Source: JAMZMI01 sp039970095
GTDB lineage: Bacteria > Bacteroidota > Bacteroidia > Cytophagales > Cyclobacteriaceae
NCBI GenBank assembly: GCA_039970095.1
Contig: JBDVMP010000095.1
Span: 1-64,000 of the forward strand
Direction: 5' to 3'
DNA: 64,000 bases
The translations under genes were made by a program, and so were the position numbers. This document shows positions 44,954 to 54,895 of the stretch, one piece after another. Positions within the stretch are counted from its first letter, which is position 1, and each line of letters opens with the position of its first letter. Below the pieces are notes generated by a model, which had not been told where the DNA came from, searched no databases, and saw only the letters and a list, made by a program, of their open reading frames with translations.

Positions 44954-47404
44954 ATGATGAAAACTATTAAACACTATGCTTTAATAAGCGTCTTATTTCT
45001 AACCTATGTGACAGCCTCTGCGCAGTGCCCAACCCTGGTGTGGAGTGATGAATTTAGCGGCAACACTTTGGATCTTACCAAATGGGAAGCACAGATCGGT
45101 GACGGCTGCTCTTACGGTATTTGTGGCTGGGGTAATAACGAGCTGCAATATTATAAAGCTGAAAATGCTGTCGTTTCTAATGGAACACTGAAAATCATCG
45201 CAAAAAAAGAGCGTGTTCAAAGTAAGAAATATACTTCCGCCAGAATTCGCTCAAAAAATCTAGCTGACTTTACATTTGGCCGATTTGAGGCAAGCATGAG
45301 GCTTCCAGAAGGGCAAGGGTTTTGGCCTGCATTTTGGATGCTGTCAACTAATGAACCATATGGTGGTTGGCCGCAAAGTGGAGAAATTGATATTATGGAA
45401 TACCTCGGCCAGCACAAAGAAGAAGTTTTTGGCACCATTCATTATGGTGACCCCTATCCAAATAATCAGTTTCAGGGAGCCAAATTTGAGCTATACAATT
45501 CAGATTATACCCAAGCCTTTCATGAGTTTGCCATTGAGTGGGAACCCGGTGTGATTCGCTGGTATGTCGATGATGTCTTATATCAAACCCTTACAGACTC
45601 GGATGTTTCTCCATTCAATTGGCCTTTTGACAATGGCAACTCCATGCATATGTTGTTAAATCTGGCTATAGGCGGAAACCTCCCTGGTGATCCAGACAAC
45701 ACCACTCCGTTTCCAAGCCAAATGGAAGTTGACTATGTAAGGGTTTATGATGGAGGATTTAACCCCTCAATTACAGGCGATCGACTCGTACCATATCAAT
45801 CTTCAGGTGAGATATACACGATAAGCAACGCGCCCGGAGGATCTTCATTTAACTGGAGTGCTCCTGTAGGAGCCACTATCGCAAGTGGCTCAGGCACTTC
45901 ATCTGTGACGATAGATTGGGGAACTTCAGGAGGTGAAGTAACCTGCGATGTAGTCACCAATTGTGTCACCAAGTCATATGCTATCGACGTGCTTGTAGAG
46001 CCCAATTATGTTTTGGATTTTAGCTTCGAGAATTTTGATCAAAACTCAAATGTGACATTAAATGTGGCAACAGGAGCACTTACCGAAGTAAGCAACCCTG
46101 CTCCTGCTGGGGTCAACACATCAGCAATATCTGCCGAATATATTCGGAACAATCAGGAACAATATGATGTAATAGCCTATGGCACAGGCGCTATTGGCAA
46201 TGCAGACCTTTACTCAGACCGTACGGATAAGTTTTACATGGACGTACTTACTCAGGCTCCAGTGGGCACGGAAATTATCATACAACTTGAAAGCAGTGCC
46301 AGTGCCACATCATCCAATTATCCATCAGGTAGACATAGCCGATATGTCGGGAAAATAACCCAAAATGGATCATGGGAGCGCATAGCGTTTGATTTTTTGG
46401 ATCAACCGGATGCCACGACCAGTAGTGGAAGTGTCGATCAGATAATAATCTTATTCGCATCCAATTCCCTAACCGGAGACACGTATCATTGGGATAATTT
46501 TGATAGCTACAAAGCTGATACTGGGAGTGGTGGCAACATGGCTCCTTCGGCTTCATTTACCTACAGCACAACTGATCTGCAAGTAGATGTGGACGGGTTG
46601 GGAAGTTCGGATACCGATGGGTCAATTGTCAGCTATAGTTGGGACTTTGGAGATGGAGGCAATGCTTCAGGCTCTAGGGCTACCTACACCTACGGAACAT
46701 CAGGGGATTATACAGTGACATTGACTGTCACGGATGATGGCGGGCTAAGCAACAGCCAATCTCAGACAGTTACGGTGAGCAGTGGTGGTGGCACAGCCAC
46801 AACCATGCACGTACAGAGTATAACTACAGGTACTGCAAATGCAGGAAAAGGAGCAAAACGCGGAACAGCTACTGTGACCATTCATGACAATTTTGAAAAT
46901 GTAGTGAGTGGAGCCACTGTCTCCGGAACCTTTTCGGGTTCATTTTCGGAATCCGTGACGGGCACAACCGGGTCAAATGGAATGGTGACTTTCATCACTT
47001 CTTCCACGGCTCAAGGTGGGGTGACCGTTGGATTTTGTGTTGATCAGGTTTCCGGAGGTTCTCTTACATACGATGACACAGCCAATGATATAACCTGCAC
47101 AGGTTCGGGAGCCCGATCAGTATATGATGATGCGGAAGCCACTTTAGAGTGGAGTCATTCTCTGATATTTTATCCAAACCCTGTTCAGGATGCACTAAAC
47201 CTCAAACTTGTATCTGAAGAAGCAGGTCAATTGAGTGTTTCCATTTACCACTTAAATGGTCAGATGATCAACAAATATGTTGACTACTTGCCGGCGGGTG
47301 AACATACGGTAACGTTTAATACCAGCCAGTTTGACAAAGGAATATACTTTGTGAGAACGGAAATCAATGGACTTCTATCTAACCAGCGAATAATCAAAAG
47401 GTAG
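44954..47404 (+). CDS. Secreted GH16 beta-glucanase (laminarinase-like) with PKD domain and T9SS sorting tail
   Basis: 816 residues. A signal peptide ends at about residue 24 (VTASAQ). The GH16 jelly-roll lies at about 28-268, with GEIDIMEY giving nucleophile Glu144, assisting Asp146 and acid/base Glu149, plus AFWMLS and the EWEPGVIRWYVDD strand. Then come a beta-sandwich/PKD-like stretch (270-350), a carbohydrate-binding-like beta domain (350-520), a clear PKD domain (about 525-605, SWDFGDGG), a Big-like domain (615-705), and a type A C-terminal sorting domain (730-816, FYPNPVQDALNLK, GQMINKYV, KGIYFVR). It should be exported by the type IX system and cut beta-1,3- or mixed-linkage glucan outside the cell. 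Confidence 0.9.
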   Translation: MMKTIKHYALISVLFLTYVTASAQCPTLVWSDEFSGNTLDLTKWEAQIGDGCSYGICGWGNNELQYYKAENAVVSNGTLKIIAKKERVQSKKYTSARIRSKNLADFTFGRFEASMRLPEGQGFWPAFWMLSTNEPYGGWPQSGEIDIMEYLGQHKEEVFGTIHYGDPYPNNQFQGAKFELYNSDYTQAFHEFAIEWEPGVIRWYVDDVLYQTLTDSDVSPFNWPFDNGNSMHMLLNLAIGGNLPGDPDNTTPFPSQMEVDYVRVYDGGFNPSITGDRLVPYQSSGEIYTISNAPGGSSFNWSAPVGATIASGSGTSSVTIDWGTSGGEVTCDVVTNCVTKSYAIDVLVEPNYVLDFSFENFDQNSNVTLNVATGALTEVSNPAPAGVNTSAISAEYIRNNQEQYDVIAYGTGAIGNADLYSDRTDKFYMDVLTQAPVGTEIIIQLESSASATSSNYPSGRHSRYVGKITQNGSWERIAFDFLDQPDATTSSGSVDQIIILFASNSLTGDTYHWDNFDSYKADTGSGGNMAPSASFTYSTTDLQVDVDGLGSSDTDGSIVSYSWDFGDGGNASGSRATYTYGTSGDYTVTLTVTDDGGLSNSQSQTVTVSSGGGTATTMHVQSITTGTANAGKGAKRGTATVTIHDNFENVVSGATVSGTFSGSFSESVTGTTGSNGMVTFITSSTAQGGVTVGFCVDQVSGGSLTYDDTANDITCTGSGARSVYDDAEATLEWSHSLIFYPNPVQDALNLKLVSEEAGQLSVSIYHLNGQMINKYVDYLPAGEHTVTFNTSQFDKGIYFVRTEINGLLSNQRIIKR

Positions 47405-47432
47405 TTTGTTTGGTAGTTTCTCTTTTTCAGAG

Positions 47433-47460
47433 GGGTGACAGAAATGTCACCCTTTTTTTT
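47433..47460 (+). terminator. Rho-independent terminator after the GH16 gene
   Basis: Stem GGGTGACA/TGTCACCC with loop GAAA and an eight-T tail, 29 bases after the stop codon. Confidence 0.9.
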
Positions 47461-47570
47461 GAACCTTACTCGGCTTGTGAGATGTGCATAGTTTGACATA
47501 TTTTTCCTTGTATAACCTCTGACATGATCAAGTTAGCGGCATAGAAAGAGGCCCCTCCTTCTAAGCTACC

Positions 47571-50009
47571 CTACTCATCTCTGAGTGACTTCACGGGGTT
47601 GACTCGTGCGGCTTTCCAGCTTTGGAAACTCATGGTAACCCACGCCACTACAAATGCCACCACTCCTGCTATCACAAAAGTCATTGGCTTGATGTCCGTA
47701 CGGTAGGCAAAATCATTGAGCCACTCTTTCATGGCGAAGTATGATACCGGAATAGAGATGACAAATGATATTAAAACCAGCTTGATAAAGTTTTTTGAGA
47801 GCAAGGTGACTATGCTGGCGATGGATGCTCCCAGGGCTTTTCTGATACCTATCTCTTTGGTCTTTTGCTCTGCGGTGAAGGCAGCCAGACCGAATAGTCC
47901 CAGGCAGGCTATGAAGATGGCAAGCACAGCAAAAACGGTAAAGATCTCTCCTACTTTTTGTTCGGCTTCATACATGGAGTTGAAACGCTGATTCATGAAT
48001 GTGTAGGAGAAAGGCTGACCCGGAGCGAACTCATCCCATGTATTGGAAATGGACTCAATCGTGGACTGCACCTTCTGGCCTTTTACTTTGAACAAGGCAA
48101 AACCATTGCCATGTCCCAGTCGGATTACAAGCGGACCAATTTTCTCTTTAAGTGAAGCATAATGAAAGTCTTTGACCACCCCTACAATGGTGCTTCCTTC
48201 CATGACCAATTCACCATCAGGGCCATCGTTGGCGTGATAAAGCTTGTCTCCGATTGGGTTCTTGTAACCGAATGCTTTCACCGCAGCTTCGTTGAGCACG
48301 CATGCGGAGCTGTCATTGCCAAAATCCCTGGAGAAGAAACGGCCATCGGCCATTTCCATGCCCATCACGTCCAGGTAGTTGTAGTCCACCCACGCCTGAT
48401 TGATCACAATACTGTTTGTTGCCGTGGCAACAGGATCTTTGTGGTGTACATCAGAATTTCCAACATTGTTTACGGGTGTAAAGCTGGCCAAAGTGGCGTC
48501 CACAATATTGCTACTTCTCTTGACTTCATTTTTGAAAGCCTCGGCTTTGTCTCTTAAAATCCACGCATCATTGACCATCAATATCTGATCTTTTTCAAAG
48601 CCCAGTTTTTTGTTTTGTATAAAGGCGAGCTGATCGAAAACGACAGCTGTGCCTATGATCATGATGATAGAAATGGAAAACTGAAATACTACCAGGGCGC
48701 TGCGAATCGGACCACTTTTCATACCCTGACGCACCTTACCTTTCAATACCTGAGCGGGTCTGAATGCGGATAAATAGAACGCAGGATAACTGCCAGCGAA
48801 AAGCCCCACAATAAGCACAAGTCCAGCCATGAGCGCTACAAACTCCCACCTGATAAGCTCAGCGAGTGCAAATGATTTTGCTGCAAGCTCACCAAAGTTT
48901 GGCAGTAGCAAGGCTGCCAGAAAGAATGAAAGCAAGCAAGAGATAAAAGTAAGCATGACGGCCTCAGATATAAACTGCGACACAAGTTGCTTTCGGAATG
49001 CTCCCATCACTTTTCTAATGCCTACTTCCTTGGCACGATTGGCAGACCGGGCTGTGGCCAGGTTCATAAAATTGATGCAGGCCAGCACAAGAATAAAAAG
49101 GGCTACAGCCGAAAAGATATAGACATATTTGATGTCGCCATTGGCTTCCATCTCATCTTGCTTGTGCGACTTGAGGTGGATGTCTTGCATGGGGAATAGG
49201 CTGAATGCCAATTGATTGCCCGAAGAACCAAACTCCTCCAAATTCATATTGAGATAACGCATGATGAGCGGAGCGCAATACTTTTCGATCACCTCAGTAA
49301 ATTTAGGTTCAAAGTCCGCTTTGGCAACACCCTCCTGTAGCTTGATATAAGTATTGTAATTGGTGCTGAGCCATGCGTCATTTTGCCAGGGCTGATAAAA
49401 AGTGACCATGGAAAGTAAAATGTTTTGATGAAAGTGTGAGTTGTCAGGCAGGTCTTCATAGACTCCTGTCACTTCATAGTCGTCCTGATTGTCGAGCACC
49501 AGTATCTTGCCAACCGGGTTTACATCGCCAAACATTTTGCGTGCCGTGCTCCTATCCATCACAAGGGTGTTTGGCCGCTCAAGGCAAGTTTTGGGGTCAC
49601 CATAGATCAATTCCACTGTGAAGAAGTCAAAGAAATTGGGGTCAGCCATTAGTACATGTTCTTCCTTGAAGGTTTTGGTAGTCCCTTTTTCTTTGATAAA
49701 CCAATTGCCGGTTGCATTGAGTCTGGTTGCATCTTCCACTTCCGGGTAATCTTCTTTCAGAGCCTTGGCCATAGGCGCACCCGTATTGGATGACTCTATA
49801 GCCTCACCGTTTAGTTGTGCCATGAAGTCTACCCTAAAGATGCGGTCTGCATCTTTGTGAAACCGATCATAAGAAAGCTCGTCCAGAACAAAAAGCGAAA
49901 TCATCATAAAGCAAACCATGCCTATAGTGAGGCCCAGTATGTTTAAGATGGAATAAAACTTGTGTCGGAGAAGACTTCTGATGGCGACTCTGAAGTAATT
50001 GCGTAGCAT
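47571..50009 (-). CDS. FtsX/MacB-type ABC transporter permease (copy 1)
   Basis: 812 residues. One N-terminal helix (LLRHKFYSILNILGLTIGMVCFMMISL) precedes a large MacB-type periplasmic domain, then three helices and the conserved segment LACINFMNLATARSANRAKEVGIRKVMG, a second periplasmic domain, and the C-terminal set with LFGLAAFTAEQKTKEIGIRKALG. This is the double-FtsX layout common in Bacteroidota. Such permeases do mechanical work on envelope substrates with a MacB-like ATPase. No ATPase is encoded in the window. Closely related to the next gene upstream on the same strand. Confidence 0.88.
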   Translation of the reverse strand: MLRNYFRVAIRSLLRHKFYSILNILGLTIGMVCFMMISLFVLDELSYDRFHKDADRIFRVDFMAQLNGEAIESSNTGAPMAKALKEDYPEVEDATRLNATGNWFIKEKGTTKTFKEEHVLMADPNFFDFFTVELIYGDPKTCLERPNTLVMDRSTARKMFGDVNPVGKILVLDNQDDYEVTGVYEDLPDNSHFHQNILLSMVTFYQPWQNDAWLSTNYNTYIKLQEGVAKADFEPKFTEVIEKYCAPLIMRYLNMNLEEFGSSGNQLAFSLFPMQDIHLKSHKQDEMEANGDIKYVYIFSAVALFILVLACINFMNLATARSANRAKEVGIRKVMGAFRKQLVSQFISEAVMLTFISCLLSFFLAALLLPNFGELAAKSFALAELIRWEFVALMAGLVLIVGLFAGSYPAFYLSAFRPAQVLKGKVRQGMKSGPIRSALVVFQFSISIIMIIGTAVVFDQLAFIQNKKLGFEKDQILMVNDAWILRDKAEAFKNEVKRSSNIVDATLASFTPVNNVGNSDVHHKDPVATATNSIVINQAWVDYNYLDVMGMEMADGRFFSRDFGNDSSACVLNEAAVKAFGYKNPIGDKLYHANDGPDGELVMEGSTIVGVVKDFHYASLKEKIGPLVIRLGHGNGFALFKVKGQKVQSTIESISNTWDEFAPGQPFSYTFMNQRFNSMYEAEQKVGEIFTVFAVLAIFIACLGLFGLAAFTAEQKTKEIGIRKALGASIASIVTLLSKNFIKLVLISFVISIPVSYFAMKEWLNDFAYRTDIKPMTFVIAGVVAFVVAWVTMSFQSWKAARVNPVKSLRDE

Positions 50010-50063
50010 AGGCAGGTTGGTTTTTTTACTATAAGATGTTAAACTAAGGTCAAAGGTTGCATG

Positions 50064-52505
50064 CTATTCGTTTCTTAATGAGTTGGCTGGGTTGGACCGT
50101 GCTGCTCGCCATGCTTGAAATCCCATAGTGAGCCAGGCTATGATCAAGGCTACCAGACCTGCCAGCACGAAAATCCAAATTTTCAAATTTGTGCGATAGG
50201 CAAAATCATCGAGCCATGACCGCATACCGATGTAGGCCAGTGGAGCCGCAAAAATGAAGGCTATCCCCACCAGTTTCATGAAGTTCCAGGATAGCATATT
50301 CACGATTTGGGTAACGGAAGCTCCCAGCACCTTGCGGATTCCTATTTCTTTGATGCGCTGCTCTGCAGTGAAAGATGCCAGCCCGAAAAGCCCCAGACAA
50401 GCTATAAAAATGGCAAGCATGGCAAAGACCACAAAGACCTGACCTATACGTTGTTCTGAGCGATATTGATTGTCAAATTTTTGATCTAGAAAATAATATT
50501 CGAATGGCTGACCTGCAGCAAAACTATTCCATGCTGACCTCAGAGAAGCAACTACCTCATCCAGGTCGCTGGTCGTCACTCTAAAAACGGCGACACCACC
50601 TCCTGAGGGGCTAAGGTTGAAAAGAACAGGATCAATCTCAGCCTTCATTGATTCATAATGAAAGTCCTCCAGCACACCTATGATCCTGTAGCTAATCACC
50701 TCCTGACTTCCATTAAAGTTTGCGAATGTACTGAGTGTAAACCCTATCGGGTCGTCTATACCCAGAGCTTTCACCAAAGCTTCATTAACCAAAATGGTAA
50801 GGCTGTCGGTAGCGAAATCTTTGGAGAAGTTTCTTCCTGCCACAATGTTCATTTGGAGAGTTTCTACATAATCGTAATCCACACTTCTGTTGTTAAATAC
50901 ATATGTGTTTTCCGTATTAAACCCTTCTCCTGGCCAGTATGCGTTGTTATTGCCTACCGAACCGATCGGAACAAATGATGTAAGCGAGCCCGATGCTATC
51001 TGAGAGTTGCGCATGGCTTCCTCCTTGAAAGCTTCGCGCTGCTTGTCCAAAATCCAGATATCGTCAACCGCGATCACTTGATCTTTGGTAAACCCAAGTT
51101 TCTTGTTCTGAATAAAACTCAACTGATCATAAACTACAGATGTACCGATGATCATGGCAATGGATACCACAAACTGAAAGACAACCAATACGCTTCTGAG
51201 TCCGCCACTTTTCAATCCTAAGTTGAGACGTCCTTTTAGCGTTTCTACGGGTTTAAAGGCGGATAGATAGAAGGCCGGATAGCTGCCGGCCAATAAGCCA
51301 GAGACAAGCGCCACCCCAAACATGATGAACACAAAATCAAGAGACAAGAGGTCTGAATCTACCAGACTTTTGCCTGAAACTGTTTCGAAATAAGGCAACA
51401 GTACCCCAGCTAGAAAAAAGGCAATGATTGTAGAGAGCAAGCTGATGATGATGGCTTCAGACAAAAACTGACCGATCAGCTGAGTCTTTACCGCTCCCAT
51501 AGCCTTGCGAAGACCCACTTCTTTGGCTCGCCCAGCAGATCTGGCTGTAGCCAGATTCATGAAATTGATACAGGCCAGCAGCAGGATAAATGCTCCTATG
51601 GCAGAAAAGATATAAACATACTTGATATCGCCATTTGGCTCTATTTCGCCGAGTTTATTAGACTTTAGGTGAATATCGGATAAAGGAGTTAGACTAAACT
51701 CAGCACTATTTCCGGCTTCAAGAAACTCTTCATAAGTAGTACCCATAAATTTTTGGAGGTCGGGTCCAAACTTGGATTCCATGTATTTAGGTAGGTCGGT
51801 AGAAAAGGTTTGTATGTCGGTTCCTTCACGAAATTTCAGATAAGTGTTGAAGTTGAAACTCATCCACACTGGCTGATCATACTCTGAATGGTCTTTGAGC
51901 GTGAGCATGATGTTGTAGTGAAAATGGGAATTCCTCGGGAGGTCTTCATAGACGCCACCTACCTTGTAGGTATGTTTATTGTCAAGAAGTAGTGTCTCGC
52001 CTACAGGGTTCACATCGCCAAAAATCTTCTTTGAGGTGGATTGGTCCAATACCAGAGTCTTAGGGTCCAGGAGGCATGTTTCCCGATTGCCATAAATCAA
52101 ATCTTTGGACCAGAAGGAGAAGAAATTATCATCCGCATATGCAACTTCAGTTCCTTCAAACTTGAAAACATCTTGCGTATCCGCTTTTTTCACAAACCAG
52201 TTGCCGGTACCTCTAAATCTGAATGCATCCTCTACTCCGGGAAAGGTTTCCTTCACTGATTTAGCCGCAGGAGAGCACATCAGTGCTGCCACTATCTCAT
52301 TTCCATTGATCATTCCTGTGAAGTCTGTCCTGTAGATACGCTCAGAATCTTTGAAATGAGTGTCGTATGTGAGCTCATCTTTCACAAATAGAGCTATGAA
52401 CAAAAAGCACGTCAGTCCAATGGATAAACCGAGTATATTGATCACAGAATAAAAACTGTGTTTTGTGAGATTTCTGAAAGCAATTTTGAAGTAGTTTCTG
52501 AGCAT
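50064..52505 (-). CDS. FtsX/MacB-type ABC transporter permease (copy 2)
   Basis: 813 residues, same architecture as its neighbour and clearly a paralogue: LACINFMNLATARSAGRAKEVGLRKAMG, SGLLAGSYPAFYLSAFKPVETLKGRL, and LFGLASFTAEQRIKEIGIRKVLG align throughout. The 54-base gap to the copy downstream suggests one operon, probably a tandem duplication that has diverged. The ATPase partner must be encoded elsewhere. Confidence 0.88.
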   Translation of the reverse strand: MLRNYFKIAFRNLTKHSFYSVINILGLSIGLTCFLFIALFVKDELTYDTHFKDSERIYRTDFTGMINGNEIVAALMCSPAAKSVKETFPGVEDAFRFRGTGNWFVKKADTQDVFKFEGTEVAYADDNFFSFWSKDLIYGNRETCLLDPKTLVLDQSTSKKIFGDVNPVGETLLLDNKHTYKVGGVYEDLPRNSHFHYNIMLTLKDHSEYDQPVWMSFNFNTYLKFREGTDIQTFSTDLPKYMESKFGPDLQKFMGTTYEEFLEAGNSAEFSLTPLSDIHLKSNKLGEIEPNGDIKYVYIFSAIGAFILLLACINFMNLATARSAGRAKEVGLRKAMGAVKTQLIGQFLSEAIIISLLSTIIAFFLAGVLLPYFETVSGKSLVDSDLLSLDFVFIMFGVALVSGLLAGSYPAFYLSAFKPVETLKGRLNLGLKSGGLRSVLVVFQFVVSIAMIIGTSVVYDQLSFIQNKKLGFTKDQVIAVDDIWILDKQREAFKEEAMRNSQIASGSLTSFVPIGSVGNNNAYWPGEGFNTENTYVFNNRSVDYDYVETLQMNIVAGRNFSKDFATDSLTILVNEALVKALGIDDPIGFTLSTFANFNGSQEVISYRIIGVLEDFHYESMKAEIDPVLFNLSPSGGGVAVFRVTTSDLDEVVASLRSAWNSFAAGQPFEYYFLDQKFDNQYRSEQRIGQVFVVFAMLAIFIACLGLFGLASFTAEQRIKEIGIRKVLGASVTQIVNMLSWNFMKLVGIAFIFAAPLAYIGMRSWLDDFAYRTNLKIWIFVLAGLVALIIAWLTMGFQAWRAARSNPANSLRNE

Positions 52506-52715
52506 ATGACTCGTCTTTTCTTAAATTCGAAAGAAGGACTAAAAATATTATGCCAAAAAATGTAACCTTTTTAAAAATCCCTTCCAAGACAGTCAAAAAG
52601 TTATTTGAATGCCTTAAAAGGAAATAATTATAAGATAGGCAACTACACCATGGATTGGTACAATGTTGAAAATGTGATCGGAATTAATGAATATTATGAC
52701 CGGTATCGGACAGGT

Positions 52716-53378
52716 TTAATGTAACGCTTGCATCAAAAATCTGTGCACTTCTGAAGCCGTGATAAAATGATCTGTAATCATTTGAACTTGATCCACTTTT
52801 AGAAAATCCTCAATGGCGACTTTCTTCATATAGAAGAACTGCTTATTTTGAAGAATGGGCAATTCTGCAACATGAAGTGACAGCTCCTTGTCAATCCGCT
52901 TTGCCTTCTCCCCTTTTACATCTCCAAATGCCTCCTTAACCTTCTTTGATTCAAATACCTGTTTGCACATCTCAATGTTGGAGACCATAAACCTCCGAAT
53001 TTTCTTCAGGTCGGCTGAAGAAGCTTGGTACAGCCCACCTCCCATGTGTACATCACTAGCGCTGATGCCGAGATAAAATCCCGGATTGCCAGACTTTCTA
53101 CCTTCCGGGGTGAAGTTGGCTTTCATCATGTTGTTGTAAGGAGTTTTGTCCTTAGAAAATCTAATGTCTCTGTTGATTCGCATCAAAATCTCCCTGACTG
53201 TATCTGGAATAGCAGGGTCAATGGATTGTATTGGTGCGATTAGCGTTTCAATCAATAAATGAAAAGGCTCCTTGACAGACTGCTCGTAGCGTTTCTTATT
53301 GGCATGAAACCATTCTTTATTATTGTTGTTTTTGAGTTCCGTAAAGAATTCTGAAAACTTCTTGTCTATGATTTTCAT
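52716..53378 (-). CDS. DUF2461 family protein
   Basis: 220 residues, soluble. Family hallmarks are FFTELKNNNNKEWFHANKKRYE near the start, RINRDIRFSKDKTPYNNMMKANF, and GNPGFYLGISASDVHMGGGLY with the basic and aromatic residues in the expected order. Widespread in Bacteroidota; function unknown. Its start is 2 bases from the stop of the TfoX-like gene, so the two are cotranscribed. Confidence 0.9.
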   Translation of the reverse strand: MKIIDKKFSEFFTELKNNNNKEWFHANKKRYEQSVKEPFHLLIETLIAPIQSIDPAIPDTVREILMRINRDIRFSKDKTPYNNMMKANFTPEGRKSGNPGFYLGISASDVHMGGGLYQASSADLKKIRRFMVSNIEMCKQVFESKKVKEAFGDVKGEKAKRIDKELSLHVAELPILQNKQFFYMKKVAIEDFLKVDQVQMITDHFITASEVHRFLMQALH

Positions 53379-53380
53379 GA

Positions 53381-53698
53381 TCAGGGATTTATAAGTTCAA
53401 GTGATAAGTGTGTCATCTCTTCCCATCTATGATGGTATTCATAATCTACTTCGTACCACCCAGAAAGCGGAGCTTTGGTCTTGAATGGACTAAACGGAGT
53501 TACGGGATAATCAAATTGATGTATATTAAAGTCTTTACCTAGCTTGAAGACCATTTTGTCTTTTCTTGAGATAAACGCAAAAACTTTGGCATCAAAATGA
53601 ATCGCATCTGAACTCATCATTTTACCTGCTTTGACCTTTGGGAAATCAGAAATGAACTTATCCCTTATCTCATCGAATAGCTTTCTTTGTTCAGTCAT
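53381..53698 (-). CDS. TfoX N-terminal-like small protein
   Basis: 105 residues. The pattern KVKAGKMMSSDAIHFDAKVFAFISRKDKMVFKLGK is that of the TfoX_N fold. There is no C-terminal TfoX domain, so a competence role is not implied. Cytoplasmic; function unknown. First gene of a pair with the DUF2461 gene. Confidence 0.7.
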   Translation of the reverse strand: MTEQRKLFDEIRDKFISDFPKVKAGKMMSSDAIHFDAKVFAFISRKDKMVFKLGKDFNIHQFDYPVTPFSPFKTKAPLSGWYEVDYEYHHRWEEMTHLSLELINP

Positions 53699-53783
53699 AT
53701 GTTAGCCCTTTTTTTATTTATGACGAATTCATTTCTCAGAAATGGACAATAAAATGAAGTTCCTTTTTTCTCCAGCCGTCAAC

Positions 53784-53814
53784 AAAAAAACCTGATCGGA
53801 AGATCAGGTTTTTT
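53784..53814 (-). terminator. Bidirectional-looking terminator after the 53839 lipoprotein gene
   Basis: Stem ACCTGATC/GATCAGGT with loop GGAA, flanked by an A-run on the left and a T-run on the right, so it can work on either strand. On the minus strand it follows the lipoprotein gene by 25 bases. Confidence 0.85.
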
Positions 53815-53838
53815 AAATCATTTATAAATCTTTAGCTA

Positions 53839-54630
53839 CTACTCCGCCAGCGTCACTTTCCTTTCCACAACATTGAAAGGACCAGGAACGGCATTTCCAT
53901 TAGCATCGATCAATTCTAGTTTGATGGAGACTTCTCCTTTGTCCAACCCTTCGATATAGTATGGTGCCCATTCCTCGATGGTAAACTCTTCACCATTGAT
54001 AGTTGCTTTTACTTTATTTCCGTCGGCAGACAAATCCGTATTCAACAAGTAGAAATCCAGCATAAGCTTTTCAGTATCAGCGCCTTTGTAAGTGCCTTTT
54101 GGTCGGCTGAAAAACAGATGTGGAGCGTTGAGGTCAACCGAATCTGCGTCCACCTCTCCAACAGTAAGGTTTTCTACATAATAAGCACCCTGGCTCTTGA
54201 CACTTTCGTGATATGATCTGGACAGAAAAGCCAAAACGACATAATTACCTTCATCAAGGGTGTTTGACACTCCTGGCATGTAATGAGCGGAATAAGGTCC
54301 ATTATTCACTATAAAGTGAATGTGCTGACCCTTTCCTGAATTGGCAATTCCTCGTGTTTCTGCGTCAGTTGTTTGTACACCAAGTTCATAATTGGCTACC
54401 TCAAAGCTGTAATCCACCGCAAATGTTGAATCCTGATCGGTGATGATTACATCACTTTTTGTAAGCTGCGCATCGGGATATTGAGGAGAAGCAGGGGCTT
54501 TTGTTAGCGTAATGGTGCTTTTCATTTCCTCATTAGAGGTCTCTTCTGATTTTTTTTTGCCCTGACCGCATCCGAATAGGATCGCCAATGAAAGCATAGT
54601 AAGGGCAACTTTAGTTGTCATTAATTTCAT
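53839..54630 (-). CDS. Lipoprotein of unknown function
   Basis: 263 residues with a lipobox at Cys21 (ILFGC) and a Lys/Glu-rich tether. The mature part is beta-rich, with VDYSFEVANYELGVQT, GKGQHIHFIVNNGPYSAHYMPG (two His close together) and a run of C-terminal strands (VSIKLELIDANGN). The GxHIHF segment resembles small-ligand or metal-binding sites in cupin-like or Ig-like domains, but I cannot name the family. Single gene with its own terminator. Confidence 0.75.
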   Translation of the reverse strand: MKLMTTKVALTMLSLAILFGCGQGKKKSEETSNEEMKSTITLTKAPASPQYPDAQLTKSDVIITDQDSTFAVDYSFEVANYELGVQTTDAETRGIANSGKGQHIHFIVNNGPYSAHYMPGVSNTLDEGNYVVLAFLSRSYHESVKSQGAYYVENLTVGEVDADSVDLNAPHLFFSRPKGTYKGADTEKLMLDFYLLNTDLSADGNKVKATINGEEFTIEEWAPYYIEGLDKGEVSIKLELIDANGNAVPGPFNVVERKVTLAE

Positions 54631-54895
54631 GTTAACACGTTTTGATTTGACTGGTTATGAATGAATAACTTTAAAGTTAATGATTAGTTCCGATGGATTG
54701 TGATTTGTGTCAGAATGAGAAGGGTAAAAACAAAAAAGGGTGCCTTCTTTACGAATTCACCCTTTTCACTTGCTTCTCGCCGTAGCGCGAAGTTTGTGCC
54801 AATCTACTGTTTTGATGCCTCTCAGAGCCCCCTCGGGTATCCGAATCTTCTCTGTGACGAGCTTTCCGAACTTCGAAATTAGGTGCCGTAGCGTC
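54631..54895. other. Non-coding stretch with hairpin and partly open frames
   Basis: 265 bases with no gene I would call. GGGTG (within AAAAAAGGGTG) and CACCCTTTT near 54733-54768 can form a weak hairpin with a 15-base loop. The minus strand from about 54896 to 54775 is open in one frame (LVTEKIRIPEGALRGIKTVD, then WHKLRATARSK and a stop), and a second frame is also open for part of the way. GCCGTAGCG occurs twice. It may be a decayed gene or a dispersed repeat. Confidence 0.35.

Noticed and set aside
52572..52724. Open frame on the plus strand reading LKGNNYKIGNYTMDWYNVEN and on to a stop
   Set aside because: It is about 50 codons, has only an internal ATG at 52650, overlaps the convergent DUF2461 gene end, and shows no recognisable family. 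The resemblance of MDWYNVENV to some aldolase N-termini is too short to count.
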